The translations under genes were made by a program, and so were the position numbers. From Roseiflexaceae bacterium (GTDB taxonomy: Bacteria; Chloroflexota; Chloroflexia; Chloroflexales; Roseiflexaceae), in contig CANJHS010000011.1 in assembly GCA_947474225.1 (NCBI GenBank), positions 1 to 64,000 of the forward strand: a stretch of 64,000 nucleotides of DNA. The letters are read 5' to 3'. The notes under the pieces are model-generated. The model was not told the DNA's origin, made no database searches, and worked only from the letters and a program-made list of their open reading frames with translations. Numbering within the stretch: the stretch's first letter is position 1; each line of letters opens with the position of its first letter. Below, in pieces: positions 1 to 11,376 of the stretch.

Positions 1-59
1 GGAACTATCGCAATGGTTTCCGTCACCGCCGCCTCGACACGCGCGTCGGTACGATTGCG

Positions 60-1018
60 TTGCAGATTCCAAAAATGCGTGCAGAGACCTATTTTCCGCC
101 CTTCTTGACCCATCGGCAACGGTCGGAATCAGCGCTCATCAGCGTCGTGCAACAAGCGTATGTGAATGGCATAAGCACGCGCAAAATCGAAGCACTGGTG
201 AAACAGCTCGGCGTCGAAAATCTCGACAAAGCACGGTGTCGCGGATGTGTTCGTCACTCGACGAACATATTCAGGCCTTCCGGGCGCGTAGGATTGATAT
301 CGAGGTGCCGTACCTGTTTCTCGATGCCACGTACATCAAGGGTCGCCAAAATCATCGCATCGTCTCGCACGCCGTGTTTATTGCGGTGGGAATCGATGCG
401 GAGGGGACGCGACGAATCCTCGATGTTATGGTATCGGCGGGCGAAGATCATGCGAGCTGGGAGGTTTTCTTGTGCGGCCTGGTGGATCGCGGATTGCGTG
501 GAGTGCAAATGGTCACGAGCGACGCGCACAGAGGTCTGCAGGCTGCAATTCAGGGAACGTTTGTGGGGAGCAGTTGGCAACGCTGCACGATTCATGTGAT
601 GCGCAATCTGCTTAGCCATGTCTCGCACCGTGATAAGCGTGCTGTTTCAGCGTTGGCCCGCACGGTGCTGGCACAGCCAACGATTGCAGACGCACAGCGT
701 CAGCTCGCAGCAGTGCTTCCCGAGCTCGAGCGGCGTTGGGGCAAGAAGCCTGCTGCGGTCCTCAGGGATGCGGAAGACAGTTTGTTTTCGTACATGGCGT
801 TCCCGGCTGAACATCATCTGCGCATTCGCACAACCAATATGGTAGAGCGCGTAAACCGGGAGATCAAGCGACGAACAAAGGTCGTGTCTGTATTCCCTGA
901 TGCCGAATCTGCGTTGCGACTCGTGGGAATAGAGGTCGTAGAACGAGACAGAGAATGGAGTCTGAAGCGCGGTTACTTCACCAAAAAGTCCATGGATGAA
1001 GCCCGCGAATCCAGGTAA
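60..1018 (+). pseudogene. IS256/Mutator-family transposase, 5'-truncated by the window and split by a -1 frameshift (about nt 225-240)
   Basis: Frame 1 (60..) reads ...ISTRKIEALVKQLGVENLDKA; frame 2 (236..1018) continues VSRMCSSLDEHIQAFRARRIDIEVPYLFLDATYIKGR...GLQAAIQGTFVGSSWQRCTIHVMRNLL...RTTNMVERVNREIKRRTKVVSVFPD, typical IS256 transposase motifs. One base appears to be missing at the junction. Confidence 0.88.
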
Positions 1019-1171
1019 CGCCGGTAACAATTGCCGCTTCAACGAACCCACGAATTTACACCACTTGACAAGACGCGGTCTTTTGGTGCGGGTTGAAAAG
1101 TGTAAATAGTTATTATTTCTACACCCAATAAAATCGATCGTCATTCGTGTGTCAATTCTCGTATGAAAAAT

Positions 1172-2290
1172 TTACGATATTTTCACTCCAAGCAGCTGCG
1201 CACAGTGTTGCAATAGGTGCGTCACGTTGTCATGGGTTGAACTGACCATCGTCAGGTGCCCCACTTTGCGACGCGGACGGGGTGCTTTGTGATAGCGGTG
1301 CACAAAAACGTCCGGAGGGATTTCACTATCGTCGGGTTCATCGCCGATGAGGTTGCACATCGCAGCGACGCCGTGGAGGGTGACGTCAGGGAGTATGAGC
1401 CCAGTGACTGCACGAACATGATACGCAAATTGTGACGTACGAGCACCTTCAATGCTCCAATGGCCAGAATTGTGTACACGGGGGGCGAATTCGTTAATAA
1501 CCAGCGTTGGACCCTGCGTTGTTTCGACAACGAAACATTCGATGCTCAACACTCCGATATAACCAAATGCATGCATGACCGTTTGCATCATCCGATCTGC
1601 GTCCTGTTCGAGTCCCTTCGTGCTACAGGGGGCTGGCGCGACAGCGGTGCGGAGGATGCCGTGGTGATGGGTGTTTTGTATCAGTGGGAAGCGTACAGTC
1701 GTGCCATCTGCTGCGCGGGCCGCGATAATGGAGACCTCATGTGCAAAGGTGACAAATCCCTCGAGAATCAGCGGATGTCCTTCGTAGCATGCGCGTGCAG
1801 TGTCGAGTTCCGCGATCGTGTGGACGGTTTGCTGCCCTTTGCCGTCATAGCCCAGCCGACGCGTTTTGAGGATGGCAGGTAGCCCGACGGCCGCTATCGC
1901 GTCGGCACTGGTGAGCGATGCAACAAGGTCGACAAACGGTGCTGTGGTAAATCCGAGATCACGGGCGAAGGTTTTTTCGAGGAGACGGTCTTGGCAAATG
2001 CGCAAGGCTGCAATCCCTGGCGCAACCGGTTTGAGGGTGCGCAGGAATGTCCCGCAGTCAACGGGGACGTTTTCGAATTCGTAGGTGATAACATCGACCG
2101 CCGCCGCAAATTGGCGCAATGCTGCTTCGTCGTCATATGGTGCACAATGATGAATGGCACAAAGCCGAGCGGGGGCAAGTGGATCTGGTTCGTAGATGTG
2201 GCATTTGATTCCCAGCGGGATAGCCGCGAGGGCCATCATCTGTGCCAATTGGCCACCGCCCAAAATCCCTAAAACCTTTTGCGTGGCCAT
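1172..2290 (-). CDS. purK: 5-(carboxyamino)imidazole ribonucleotide synthase (N5-CAIR synthetase)
   Basis: ILGGGQLAQMMALAA.PLGIKCHIYEPD; ATP-grasp PAILKTRRLGYDGKGQ; EFAPRVHNSGHWSIEGARTSQFAYHVRAV. Confidence 0.96.
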   Translation of the reverse strand: MATQKVLGILGGGQLAQMMALAAIPLGIKCHIYEPDPLAPARLCAIHHCAPYDDEAALRQFAAAVDVITYEFENVPVDCGTFLRTLKPVAPGIAALRICQDRLLEKTFARDLGFTTAPFVDLVASLTSADAIAAVGLPAILKTRRLGYDGKGQQTVHTIAELDTARACYEGHPLILEGFVTFAHEVSIIAARAADGTTVRFPLIQNTHHHGILRTAVAPAPCSTKGLEQDADRMMQTVMHAFGYIGVLSIECFVVETTQGPTLVINEFAPRVHNSGHWSIEGARTSQFAYHVRAVTGLILPDVTLHGVAAMCNLIGDEPDDSEIPPDVFVHRYHKAPRPRRKVGHLTMVSSTHDNVTHLLQHCAQLLGVKIS

Positions 2291-2368
2291 TGATACTCCC
2301 TGTTTGTGTTTAACGGTATTATAAAGCAGTGTTTCGTCTGTGGTATGCCCCTGTCAGGAGTTGCTGTT

Positions 2369-4096
2369 ATGTTCCGATATGTTTCGACTTTGCTGCTGAT
2401 TGCCCTTTTTTGGTCAGTTATGCCGATTGTGCAACCAGTACATGCAGAAAATGGCAAAAAAGTATTTGCATATTACTATAGTTGGTGGAATCGGCTGAGT
2501 TGGGATCCGAGCCGCATGAGTGATCGCCCGTCGGAGCTCTATGACAGCAAATCCGAGGCCGTAATCCGTCGACAGATACAGCAGGCAAAGGATGCAGGCA
2601 TCGACGGGTTCTTTTGTACCTGGCGTTATAGTTGTGCCAAGGTGCTGAGTGTAGCGGAATCCATTGGCGGCTTTTCGGTGGCATTCAGTGTCGATCCGGT
2701 GGGGGACCCGACTTTGGGGAGCGATGCAAGTCTGCGCAAGAATATGCGCGAGATGATGGGCTACATGACCAGTCCTGCATATCTCAAAATCGATAACAAA
2801 CCTGTGTTTGTGTTTTGGAACGACACGATTCTGCCCGGTGGTGCTGGGAATAACGCTTCATGGCAGCAATTACGAGACGACATTGATCCTGACCACACGC
2901 AATTTTGGTTGGGTGGCGGGGTGAACTTTGGGTTGTTGGATGTATTTGATGCGTTGCACTTCTACGACATCACATGGGAGGCTGCCTCAGGCAAGGCAAT
3001 GTCCTCGTACAATCGCAAATTGAATGAGTACAACAGTACACATGATGCAAGCAAGCCGGCATTCGAGACCGTGATGCCCGGGTATGACGACATGCGCTAC
3101 CGCGGCGGGCACAAAAAATCACGCGACGATGCCAATTATTACCGCAGTGGATGGGATGTGGCACGTGCATCCGGCGCATCGTATGCGGTCATCACGAGTT
3201 GGAATGAATGGTTCGAAGGCAGTGCCATAGAACCAAGTACAGGCTACGGCGCGCAATATCTCGACATAACACGCGAGAAAATCGCCTCGTTCAAAGACCC
3301 CACTCCGGTTATCGCACCAGGATTTGCGGATAGCACGATGATGGCTCTCTGGCAACACGGCGACCTGGCTGTCGAACAAGGCAGAACGGCACGATCATGG
3401 ATCTGGGGGCCACGTCTGGCTGACGGCATGCTCGAACCATACAATGGTGGGCAACGGTTAGTACAGTATTTTGATAAGGCACGAATGGAAATAAACAATC
3501 CTGCGTCTAGCAGGTCGTCAGCATGGTTTGTGACCAACGGATTGCTCGTACAAGAACTCATGACGGGCCGTCTCCAAACTGGTGAATCGACGTTTGAAAC
3601 ACGATCGCCATCGGAAGAAGTCCTTGCTGGGGACCCGGCTGTGGGTAATCCAGATGTGCCACGCTATGCGACGCTGGCGGTTGTCTCGACGGATCAACCG
3701 CCCAAAAACGGCGAAAAAATCACAATCCAGTTGCAGCGGGACGGTTCGTTACTGACAATTAGCCCCCCAGTTGTCGTGCAGAATACGCGATATGCGGCAG
3801 AGACTGGGCACAATATACCTGATGTGTTCGATACGTTTTTGCAGCAGTCTGGATTGGTGTATACCGGCAGTTCGTTTACCGATGCCCCGCTGTTTGATTG
3901 GGTATTCGCATTTGGCTATCCTATCACCGATGCGTATTGGATCAAAACAAATATCGTCGGTGTGTCACGCTGGACACTGGTCCAAGCATATGAACGACGC
4001 ATTCTTACGTATACCCCATCCAATCCCCCAGGCTTCCAGGTCGAAATGGGCAACGTCGGCCTGCACTACTATACCTGGCGATATGGGAAGAAATAA
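2369..4096 (+). CDS. Secreted GH99/GH71-like glycoside hydrolase with extra C-terminal module
   Basis: Signal peptide MFRYVSTLLLIALFWSVMPIVQPVHA, then VFAYYYSWWNRLSWDP...AGIDGFFCTWRY...SWNEWFEGSAIEPS; C-terminal module ending GFQVEMGNVGLHYYTWRYG. Start chosen at the internal ATG preceding the signal peptide. Confidence 0.72.
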   Translation: MFRYVSTLLLIALFWSVMPIVQPVHAENGKKVFAYYYSWWNRLSWDPSRMSDRPSELYDSKSEAVIRRQIQQAKDAGIDGFFCTWRYSCAKVLSVAESIGGFSVAFSVDPVGDPTLGSDASLRKNMREMMGYMTSPAYLKIDNKPVFVFWNDTILPGGAGNNASWQQLRDDIDPDHTQFWLGGGVNFGLLDVFDALHFYDITWEAASGKAMSSYNRKLNEYNSTHDASKPAFETVMPGYDDMRYRGGHKKSRDDANYYRSGWDVARASGASYAVITSWNEWFEGSAIEPSTGYGAQYLDITREKIASFKDPTPVIAPGFADSTMMALWQHGDLAVEQGRTARSWIWGPRLADGMLEPYNGGQRLVQYFDKARMEINNPASSRSSAWFVTNGLLVQELMTGRLQTGESTFETRSPSEEVLAGDPAVGNPDVPRYATLAVVSTDQPPKNGEKITIQLQRDGSLLTISPPVVVQNTRYAAETGHNIPDVFDTFLQQSGLVYTGSSFTDAPLFDWVFAFGYPITDAYWIKTNIVGVSRWTLVQAYERRILTYTPSNPPGFQVEMGNVGLHYYTWRYGKK

Positions 4097-4109
4097 GAGT
4101 TATCAGTTA

Positions 4110-4607
4110 TCAGTGGGGGTGACGTGGGTCGGGGTGTGTTAACACGAGGGCAGCGGCGCGCGCGCGGCGGGTTGTCAGTGCCAATGCGACTGCCGGGTGG
4201 TCATATGCGAGTGTTGCTGCCGCGAGGAGTGCTGCATTGATGGCACCGGCTTTGCCGATTGCGAGTGTCCCCACCGGGACGCCGGCGGGCATCTGCAGAA
4301 TGGACCAGACGGCATCGACGCCATTCATTGCCCCATTGGGAACAGGCACACCAAAGACCGGGACAAGCGTTTTGGCAGCAATCATCCCTGGCAGGTGCGC
4401 TGCACCGCCGGCGCCTGCGATGATAACGCGCAGACCGCTGGGTGCAGCGTTTTCGGCAAAAGAAAACAACAAATCTGGTGTGCGATGTGCCGACACGACT
4501 TGGGTCAGGTATGGCACTCCCAGTTCCTCGAGTGTGGCAACACAATGCTGCATGACCTCCCAGTCGGAGTGTGATCCCATGACGACGGCGACGAGTGGCT
4601 GAGTCAC
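4110..4607 (-). CDS. purE: 5-(carboxyamino)imidazole ribonucleotide mutase
   Basis: [45 protein letters not shown]...[19 protein letters not shown]...[48 protein letters not shown]; probable GTG start at 4607. Confidence 0.95.
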   Translation of the reverse strand: MTQPLVAVVMGSHSDWEVMQHCVATLEELGVPYLTQVVSAHRTPDLLFSFAENAAPSGLRVIIAGAGGAAHLPGMIAAKTLVPVFGVPVPNGAMNGVDAVWSILQMPAGVPVGTLAIGKAGAINAALLAAATLAYDHPAVALALTTRRARAAALVLTHPDPRHPH

Positions 4608-4608
4608 A

Positions 4609-6051
4609 TTACACTCCTTTGTGACGGGCAATAGCGTGTTGATAGAGCGCGATATAGGCTTTTGAAGAGCGCTGCCAGGAAAAATCTTCGCGCATATTGC
4701 GTTTTTGGATAGCGCGGAACGCTTGCGGGGTTCCATAGCATGTCAACGCGCGGTGGACTGCATCGCTTAGTGCTTCTGGGGTGTAATCGGTAAAGCGGAA
4801 GCCGTTGCCTGCGGTACCCTCCCGGACGGTGTCATTCAGTCCGCCAACGGAGCGAACGATGGGCAATGCGCCATAGCGCATGGCAATCAGCTGCCCCAAA
4901 CCACCTGGTTCAAATCGTGATGGCATGAGGAAGAAATCGCTTGCCGCATAGACGCGATTGGCGAGCGCCGCATTGAAGCCAATGTGGACCGCCATACGGT
5001 TGGGGAAACGGACAGCCAACTCGCGCATGCGTTCTTCCCAATGTGGCTCGCCGCTGCCGAGTACGATGAGCTGTATGTTCGTCGTCGCAAAGATGCCGGG
5101 TAATGCGGCATCGAGTAGATCGACACCTTTCTGTGACGCCAAGCGCGACACAATCGCTGCCAGCGGAACCTGTGCATCAACAGGCAATGCAAAGTGCTGT
5201 TGGATGTCCGCTTTGCAATGTGCTTTGCCACTGACATCGTCTGCCGTATAGGTAGCAACGAGATTCGGATCGCTGGCAGGGTCAAACATGACCGTATCAA
5301 TGCCGTTGAGAATACCGCTGTGCCGATCACGCAGGCTGCGGATGACGCCGTCGAGGCGCTCACCATATGCGGGAGACATAATCTCGTTGGCATAGGTCGG
5401 GCTGACGGTGTTGATCATGTCTGCCGCTAATAATCCGCGGGCCATGAAGTTGAAGGTGTCGCCGGGAAGTCCGGCCAGGTGCTCTACCCCGCCCCATTCA
5501 TCAAGTCCGGCCAAGTGCCGAGACCATCCACCGTATTCTCCCTGATAGGCTAAATTGTGGATGGTAAATACCGTGGCAATATGGCCGAAGGTGTAGTTAT
5601 AGCGCGTCCGCATATACGCAAGGACCAATGCCGTATGCCAGTCATTGGCATGGACGACGTCGGTGTTCCACCCTTCGACTTCTCTGAGAAATTGGATGAG
5701 ATGCATGACCCCGCGTGCAAAGAGGATAAATCGTGCATCGTCGTCGAATTCGCCGTATACGGCATCGCGTTCAAACGCGGCAGGGATGTCGAGCAGGTAG
5801 CGCTTTGTACCATCTGCATCCGGCAACAGATAGATCCGGCATTCTTCTTGTCGTTCACCAAGTGCAAGGAAAGTTGCAGTGACAGGATGCAGGGTGGGAA
5901 TGAGATGACGGTTTTTTTTGTAGAGCGGCATAACAAGGCACGCATCAACGCCATCGCGGACAAGCTGATTGGGCAGTGCGCCAGCTACATCTGCAAGCCC
6001 ACCGACCTTCATCAGTGGTGCGGCCTCTGCGGCCACAAATAGGACGTTCAT
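4609..6051 (-). CDS. glgA: Glycogen synthase (ADP-glucose type, GT5)
   Basis: [77 protein letters not shown]. Confidence 0.95.
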   Translation of the reverse strand: MNVLFVAAEAAPLMKVGGLADVAGALPNQLVRDGVDACLVMPLYKKNRHLIPTLHPVTATFLALGERQEECRIYLLPDADGTKRYLLDIPAAFERDAVYGEFDDDARFILFARGVMHLIQFLREVEGWNTDVVHANDWHTALVLAYMRTRYNYTFGHIATVFTIHNLAYQGEYGGWSRHLAGLDEWGGVEHLAGLPGDTFNFMARGLLAADMINTVSPTYANEIMSPAYGERLDGVIRSLRDRHSGILNGIDTVMFDPASDPNLVATYTADDVSGKAHCKADIQQHFALPVDAQVPLAAIVSRLASQKGVDLLDAALPGIFATTNIQLIVLGSGEPHWEERMRELAVRFPNRMAVHIGFNAALANRVYAASDFFLMPSRFEPGGLGQLIAMRYGALPIVRSVGGLNDTVREGTAGNGFRFTDYTPEALSDAVHRALTCYGTPQAFRAIQKRNMREDFSWQRSSKAYIALYQHAIARHKGV

Positions 6052-6091
6052 CTGTCTCTCCTTCGGCGGCGGTGCCATAGCGTATCGAGCG

Positions 6092-7027
6092 TCATTGCTC
6101 GCTTGCGGTCATCAGTTGATTCGTTTCAGATGGTTGACTTGTCACAAACCAGACCCCGAGCAACGTCAACGCAGACCCTGCGAAAAACAAGAAATTTGGT
6201 CGCTCGTGGAGCCACACCCAAGCAAAGGCAACACCAGCGATGGGTTGAAAGTACATCATGGCCGAAACCTTGCCAGAAGTGGCGCGTTGTAATGACCAAA
6301 AGAGCGCCAAATAGCCGACCACTGTGACCATCAGCCCTGTATAGAGAATACCAGATACCGTGGCGCCTGTGATATGTGTGACCATTCCGAAGGCGTATTC
6401 GCCCACAGCAAAGGGAAGCAAACAAATCACACCGTAAAATGCAGCGGCAGCGGTGGTTGCCACCGGCGAATGCGTCTGCATCAGTGAACGACCCATGACG
6501 TTGTACATACCCCAACAAAACGCGCTGACGAGGTAGATTGCATACCCAATCAATGCTCCCCAGCCGACTTCGCCACTACTCTGTGGGTTGAGCACCAAAA
6601 TCATGCCGCAAATGGCAACGCCGATGCCGATAATCATCCGCCGAGTAATACGTTCACCGAGCATGTAATGCGCTAACCCCGCCACCCACAGTGGAGTTGT
6701 GGCAGATAGGAGGGCAATATGGGTCGAAGGGCTGAGTGTCAGTGCCTCGACCTGGGTAATCTGCGTGGCGCAAAAGCCAATCAGTCCCATCACAAAGAAT
6801 CGTTTGCGCTCTGTGCCGCTGATGAGTGCCCAGGTTGCCCTTGGCGCTAATGGAATAAGTACAATCAATGCCACCACAAAGCGCCAAAAAGCAAACGAAA
6901 TGGGCGGCATATCGTGCAAAGCAGGTTTCGTAATGGGGTAGGCTGCGCCCCATATCATGTTGATAAAAGCCATTACGACGAGTGCCCATCCACTCGACTG
7001 CACCTCTGATCGGGAACGCATAAACAC
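6092..7027 (-). CDS. EamA/DMT-family transporter
   Basis: About 10 TM segments; [51 protein letters not shown]. Confidence 0.88.
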   Translation of the reverse strand: MFMRSRSEVQSSGWALVVMAFINMIWGAAYPITKPALHDMPPISFAFWRFVVALIVLIPLAPRATWALISGTERKRFFVMGLIGFCATQITQVEALTLSPSTHIALLSATTPLWVAGLAHYMLGERITRRMIIGIGVAICGMILVLNPQSSGEVGWGALIGYAIYLVSAFCWGMYNVMGRSLMQTHSPVATTAAAAFYGVICLLPFAVGEYAFGMVTHITGATVSGILYTGLMVTVVGYLALFWSLQRATSGKVSAMMYFQPIAGVAFAWVWLHERPNFLFFAGSALTLLGVWFVTSQPSETNQLMTASEQ

Positions 7028-7155
7028 CTGCTGCTAACTGTTCGGCTATTATACCCAATCACGCATGCCTCTGCGTTAGAATGGCATTTGCTCACCACAC
7101 AGCACATTCTGACCGTGCTATAGTATTTTTATGTAGCACAGGAAAGGAACGCGTC

Positions 7156-8721
7156 ATGGCGCACATCACCGATTCGGGAATTGCAATCAAACCACTTTAC
7201 CGTGCCGAGGACGTTGTCGCCCCACAGGCCGACCCCGGACAGTACCCATATACACGCGGTGTCTACCCCGAGATGTATCGCAGCCGATTCTGGACAATGC
7301 GTCAATACGCAGGGTATGCCTCGGCACGCGCCAGCAATGAGCGCTATCGGTATCTCCTCGAACAAGGTCAGACGGGTTTGTCGGTGGCATTCGACCTGCC
7401 GACGCAGCTCGGCCTTGATTCGGACGACGAACGGGTCGACGGCGAAGTCGGCAAGGTCGGTGTTGCCATCGATTGTCTCGAAGACATGCTGACCCTTTTT
7501 GATCACATACCGCTGGACAAAGTAACGACCTCGATGACCATTAATGCACCTGCGGCAGTATTGTTGTTGTTGTATGAATTGGCAGCAGAACGGCAAGGGG
7601 TCCCAGCGTCGGCACTGGGCGGCACCATTCAGAATGATATTTTGAAAGAATACTCGGCACGCGGAACGTACATCTATCCGCCACGCCCGTCGATGCGCCT
7701 GGTGACCGATACGTTTGCGTACTGTGCCGAGCGCATCCCGAAGTGGAATACCATTTCGATATCCGGCTATCACATGCGCGAAGCAGGCTGTACTGCTGTC
7801 CAAGAAATCGCCTTCACCCTGGCAAACGGGATTGCGTATGTCGCCGCAGCCAAAGCTGCAGGCTTGGATGTCGATCGTTTTGCGCCGCGGTTGAGCTTTT
7901 TCTTTGCATGTCACAATAATTTCTTGGAAGAAATCGCAAAATTCCGTGCAGCCCGGCGTTTGTGGGCCACCATCATGAAGGAACGCTTTGGGGCGCAAAA
8001 GGAACAAAGCCTGATGCTGCGCTTCCACACGCAGACCGCTGGCTCGAGCTTGATGGCGCAGCAACCGCTCAACAATGTCGTGCGCACCACGATGCAAGGC
8101 CTGGCCGCCGTGCTGGGCGGCACCCAGAGTTTGCATACCAACAGCTATGACGAAGCGATTGGCCTGCCGACCGAACAAGCAGCCACGTTGGCCTTGCGCA
8201 CGCAGCAAATCATCGCGTACGAGAGTGGGGTGGCGAGCAGTGCCGACCCACTCGCTGGCTCGTACCTCATCGAATCATTGACCGACGAACTCGCAGCACA
8301 GGCCACGCTGCTGATTGCCGAGATTGATGCCATGGGCGGTGCCGTACCTGCCATCGAAGCCGGTTGGGTGCAAGCCGCTATCGCCGACGCCGCCTATGCG
8401 TATCAGCGTAACATCGAATCGCACGAACAGGTAATTGTCGGGTTGAATAAATTCACCGACAGTAGCGACACGCCGATACCGGTTTTTCGTCCAGACGAAG
8501 GTGTGGGTGCTGAGCAGATTGCTACCATTAAGCGGATCCGTGCGAGCCGTGACGAGGCCGCGGTCCAGGCTGCATTGGCCGAGATCGGCCGCGTCGCCCA
8601 TGGTACCGACAACCTGCTCCACCCGATGCGGGCGGCGTTGGCGCTCAATGCCACGGTGGGTGAAGTCTGCGGCGTGCTGCGCGGCATCTGGGGTGAATAT
8701 CGCCCGACAGTCAAGGTATAG
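7156..8721 (+). CDS. Methylmalonyl-CoA mutase large subunit (catalytic domain only, no B12-binding domain)
   Basis: [99 protein letters not shown]. Confidence 0.93.
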   Translation: MAHITDSGIAIKPLYRAEDVVAPQADPGQYPYTRGVYPEMYRSRFWTMRQYAGYASARASNERYRYLLEQGQTGLSVAFDLPTQLGLDSDDERVDGEVGKVGVAIDCLEDMLTLFDHIPLDKVTTSMTINAPAAVLLLLYELAAERQGVPASALGGTIQNDILKEYSARGTYIYPPRPSMRLVTDTFAYCAERIPKWNTISISGYHMREAGCTAVQEIAFTLANGIAYVAAAKAAGLDVDRFAPRLSFFFACHNNFLEEIAKFRAARRLWATIMKERFGAQKEQSLMLRFHTQTAGSSLMAQQPLNNVVRTTMQGLAAVLGGTQSLHTNSYDEAIGLPTEQAATLALRTQQIIAYESGVASSADPLAGSYLIESLTDELAAQATLLIAEIDAMGGAVPAIEAGWVQAAIADAAYAYQRNIESHEQVIVGLNKFTDSSDTPIPVFRPDEGVGAEQIATIKRIRASRDEAAVQAALAEIGRVAHGTDNLLHPMRAALALNATVGEVCGVLRGIWGEYRPTVKV

Positions 8722-8744
8722 CGACGCGCATTGCGGGTGCTTGG

Positions 8745-8782
8745 CGACGTTCTCGGTATTTCGTACCGAGAACGTCGTTTTT
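8745..8782 (+). terminator. Rho-independent terminator after the mutase gene
   Basis: CGACGTTCTCGGTA-tttcg-TACCGAGAACGTCG perfect 14-bp stem followed by TTTTT. Confidence 0.88.
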
Positions 8783-8788
8783 GTTGCA

Positions 8789-9366
8789 TTACGGTGCTGG
8801 GGTCGGAGTCTCGCTGCCTGTAGGTGTGCTCTGCGTTGTCACGGAAGGTATCACTGCGTCACCCGGCGCCGTCGGCGTGCTCGCTGGCTCTGCAGCGGGG
8901 AGCAGCGCCGCGCGGGCTACGGTGCCCGTGGGCACGCCGCCGCCGAGGTTGATGGGCACCACGCTTTTCAGTCCGATGTTGTCTGCTCCTTCGACGGTGA
9001 TGTGTTTTTTGATGCCGGCGTAGGTTTCGGTCAATGCAGTTGCCGGGCGGTAGCGCCTATCGAGACGGTTTTGTCGGTACTTTCAACAAAAATCGCCGCG
9101 ACACGCGCCGCATACAACGCCACCAGTGCAGCCGGTGGTTGCATTGAACTGATGTTGATGACGCGATTCGCACTTTCGACGAAAATGGCCGCATTCAGCG
9201 TCCCGAGCGTGGTGTTGAGTGTGCCCGAGCGGCGCAATCCAATCGTAACGACTTTGTTGGCGCTGGTCACAGTGATGGTGCTGGCTGCATGAGTAACTGC
9301 AGTATGGATGTGCGTCAGCAGCACAGTGATGATCAGGATGCGTGTGGTGAATCGAGGTGCGTTCAT
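8789..9366 (-). pseudogene. Secreted repeat protein, disrupted by a -1 frameshift near 9035-9060
   Basis: Signal-peptide-like MNAPRFTTRILIITVLLTHIHTAVTHA, then repeats ITVTSANKVVTIG / AIFVESANRVINIS / AIFVESTDKTVSIG in frame 1; a fourth repeat-like unit HITVEGADNIGLKSVVPI continues in another frame (8789..9034). Confidence 0.6.
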
Positions 9367-9371
9367 CGGTG

Positions 9372-10225
9372 TCACGCGTCGTTGTAGACGATGAAAATGT
9401 CGAATTCGTAGCCATGTGTTGTATCCGTCGTCTCAAATGTGACCGTATTGACGCGATCGGTGAGGAGATTTGCATCGATATCGACAAATCGTTCGGGTGC
9501 ATCTGGATTTCTGTAATCACTACATACATATGCCCGTGAGCCGTTAATAAATACCTCGTCATCCCACGCACCAACATATGTATCTACATACAACCCTTTG
9601 TCGTAGTACAGAAAACTCGCTGGCAGGCTGTTGCGTACCGTGCTGCCCGGCGCGTGCATTTTGTTGATCATGAGCAGCTTGGTGGCATCGGGGAAGGCAA
9701 AATTGTAGTAGGTCAGCGCTAATGTTTGCCCATGCGGCCGCCCACGGCGGTGAGCGCCAGCGAGAGTTTGGTTGAGGTGCCAAACGTCGCCGCGCGCGTG
9801 TCCAGGATATTGATGGCCGGCCAGTCTTTGTGGTACCAGGCCATCACTTAGCCGTTTTTGTGGACCAGGACGTGCACGTTCCAATGTGCCAAATAGCCGG
9901 TCAGCGGGACTAAGCCGATGATGTAATCGCTTGTCTGGACCTCGATGCCACCGGTGTGCAGCGGCGTGACGCGACTGAGGGTGATGGCCGCGGGGGATTT
10001 CGCATATGCGGCAATGCCTGCTTCGTCGGCGATGGCTTTGGCGTCACGGTCTTCGCTGGCCAGTGCCTCGTCGATAACTCAGGGCCGAATGAGTGCAATC
10101 GCCCCATCGTCTGATGTTGCTAGCGGCGCATCGGCCGATGGAACCGCCTGCTGGATTGCAAGGATTCCGACAACCAAGTTTGCGATTACTAATGCTGCAA
10201 ACACAACCAAAATCTTGCGTGACAT
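9372..10225 (-). pseudogene. Secreted/membrane-anchored hypothetical protein with two in-frame stops and one -1 frameshift
   Basis: MSRKILVVFAALVIANLVVGILAIQQAVPSADAPLATSDDGAIALIRP-TGA(10079-10081)-VIDEALASEDRDAKAIADEAG...HWNVHVLVHKNG-TAA(9848-9850)-VMAWYHKDWPAINILDTRAATFGTSTKLSLALTAVGGRMG, then frameshift into ALTYYNFAFPDATKLLMINKMH...IVYNDA*. Confidence 0.7.
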
Positions 10226-10392
10226 ACATCCTCCGGACGCGTTCAGCTCATGATGACACGCTGTCCTCGGTTCATTTTTGGTATTTTTATCAAATCGCAC
10301 AGGGTGGGCACTCGCCTGCTCGGCGTGTGACATCCCTGACGAGCACAACGAACCGCGGTATAATACCCAAAAGTCTAGAAGTGAGACCTACC

Positions 10393-11265
10393 ATGATACA
10401 GTACCGCCCAGCCACCAGCGCCGATATCACTGACATCCATGAATGTTGGCTTGCTACCGAATTCCCTGATGCATCGCAGCGTGCTGCGTTGCCCGTTCTG
10501 GGCGTCGCTCCGTGGTTTGGTCACATGATTGAACACGGCAACATGATTGTTGCAACAAGCGAGGACATCGTCATCGGGTTTGCCGCGACGATCACACGAG
10601 GAACGATACGGTATCTGGCAGAATGCTTCGTCCATCCCGCATATCAGTCTCAGGGAATCGCAAAGCAGCTTATCGCAATCCTCTATGTCGGATGGTCTGG
10701 TACGCGATGCACGATTGCATCCGCAGACAACCGGGCAGTATCACGCTATAGTCGCGCTGGTATGACTCCACGTTGGCAACGCTACACCATGACGGTTACG
10801 CACCATGAGCGGCTGGGGAGCGCGGCTCTGTACGTCCAGCCGACAACAAACATCACCACCTGGCTGGCAAACGACCGCCGATTTGTGGGGATTGACCGCA
10901 GTGTAGACGTACGTGAGTACTTCCTCGCGAAAACACATGCGCAATTGCTCGAGATTTATGCCGGTGCGGATGTGGTAGCTCAGGCGATTGTTGAACGTGA
11001 TGCCTATAGCCCTTCTCGTATTGGTGCAATGAGCATCGCTGGCGTCATAGCATTTGGGCCGACACATGCTGCACAAGCGATACATTCTGTCGTGCATTGG
11101 GCTGTGCGTGCGGGCTGGTCCACCATCTATGTGCGTGTCCCTTCGGAACACCCGAGTCTGCCTCTGTTGATCGAGCGCGGCTTGACGATCGTCGAATGCG
11201 AAACCTACTGCGCGTCAAAAGAATGGTTCGATCCGACAGTCTATGCACCAACAGGGCTGCTCTAA
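10393..11265 (+). CDS. GNAT-family N-acetyltransferase (apparent tandem GNAT fold)
   Basis: YRPATSADITDIHECW...FAATITRGTIRYLAECFVHPAYQSQGIAKQLIA; second half lower-similarity GNAT-like. Confidence 0.78.
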   Translation: MIQYRPATSADITDIHECWLATEFPDASQRAALPVLGVAPWFGHMIEHGNMIVATSEDIVIGFAATITRGTIRYLAECFVHPAYQSQGIAKQLIAILYVGWSGTRCTIASADNRAVSRYSRAGMTPRWQRYTMTVTHHERLGSAALYVQPTTNITTWLANDRRFVGIDRSVDVREYFLAKTHAQLLEIYAGADVVAQAIVERDAYSPSRIGAMSIAGVIAFGPTHAAQAIHSVVHWAVRAGWSTIYVRVPSEHPSLPLLIERGLTIVECETYCASKEWFDPTVYAPTGLL

Positions 11266-11376
11266 AAGAGCTATCAGTGCGGAGGTATCAGGATCAGTAC
11301 TAGATGAGTGCAAGTGATTTTTCATATACATGGTGATGACACCACGACCTGGCATCACCAAACGAACACCTAAAAA

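Noticed and set aside
4097-4125. Short tandem repeat AGTTATCAGTTATCAGT between convergent genes
   Set aside because: Only two units; a degenerate look-alike (gagctatcagtgcggaggtatcag) near 11268 is too weak to define a repeat family.
7129-8208. 359-aa minus-strand ORF
   Set aside because: Antisense to methylmalonyl-CoA mutase; the + strand protein has clear family motifs and the antisense translation has none.
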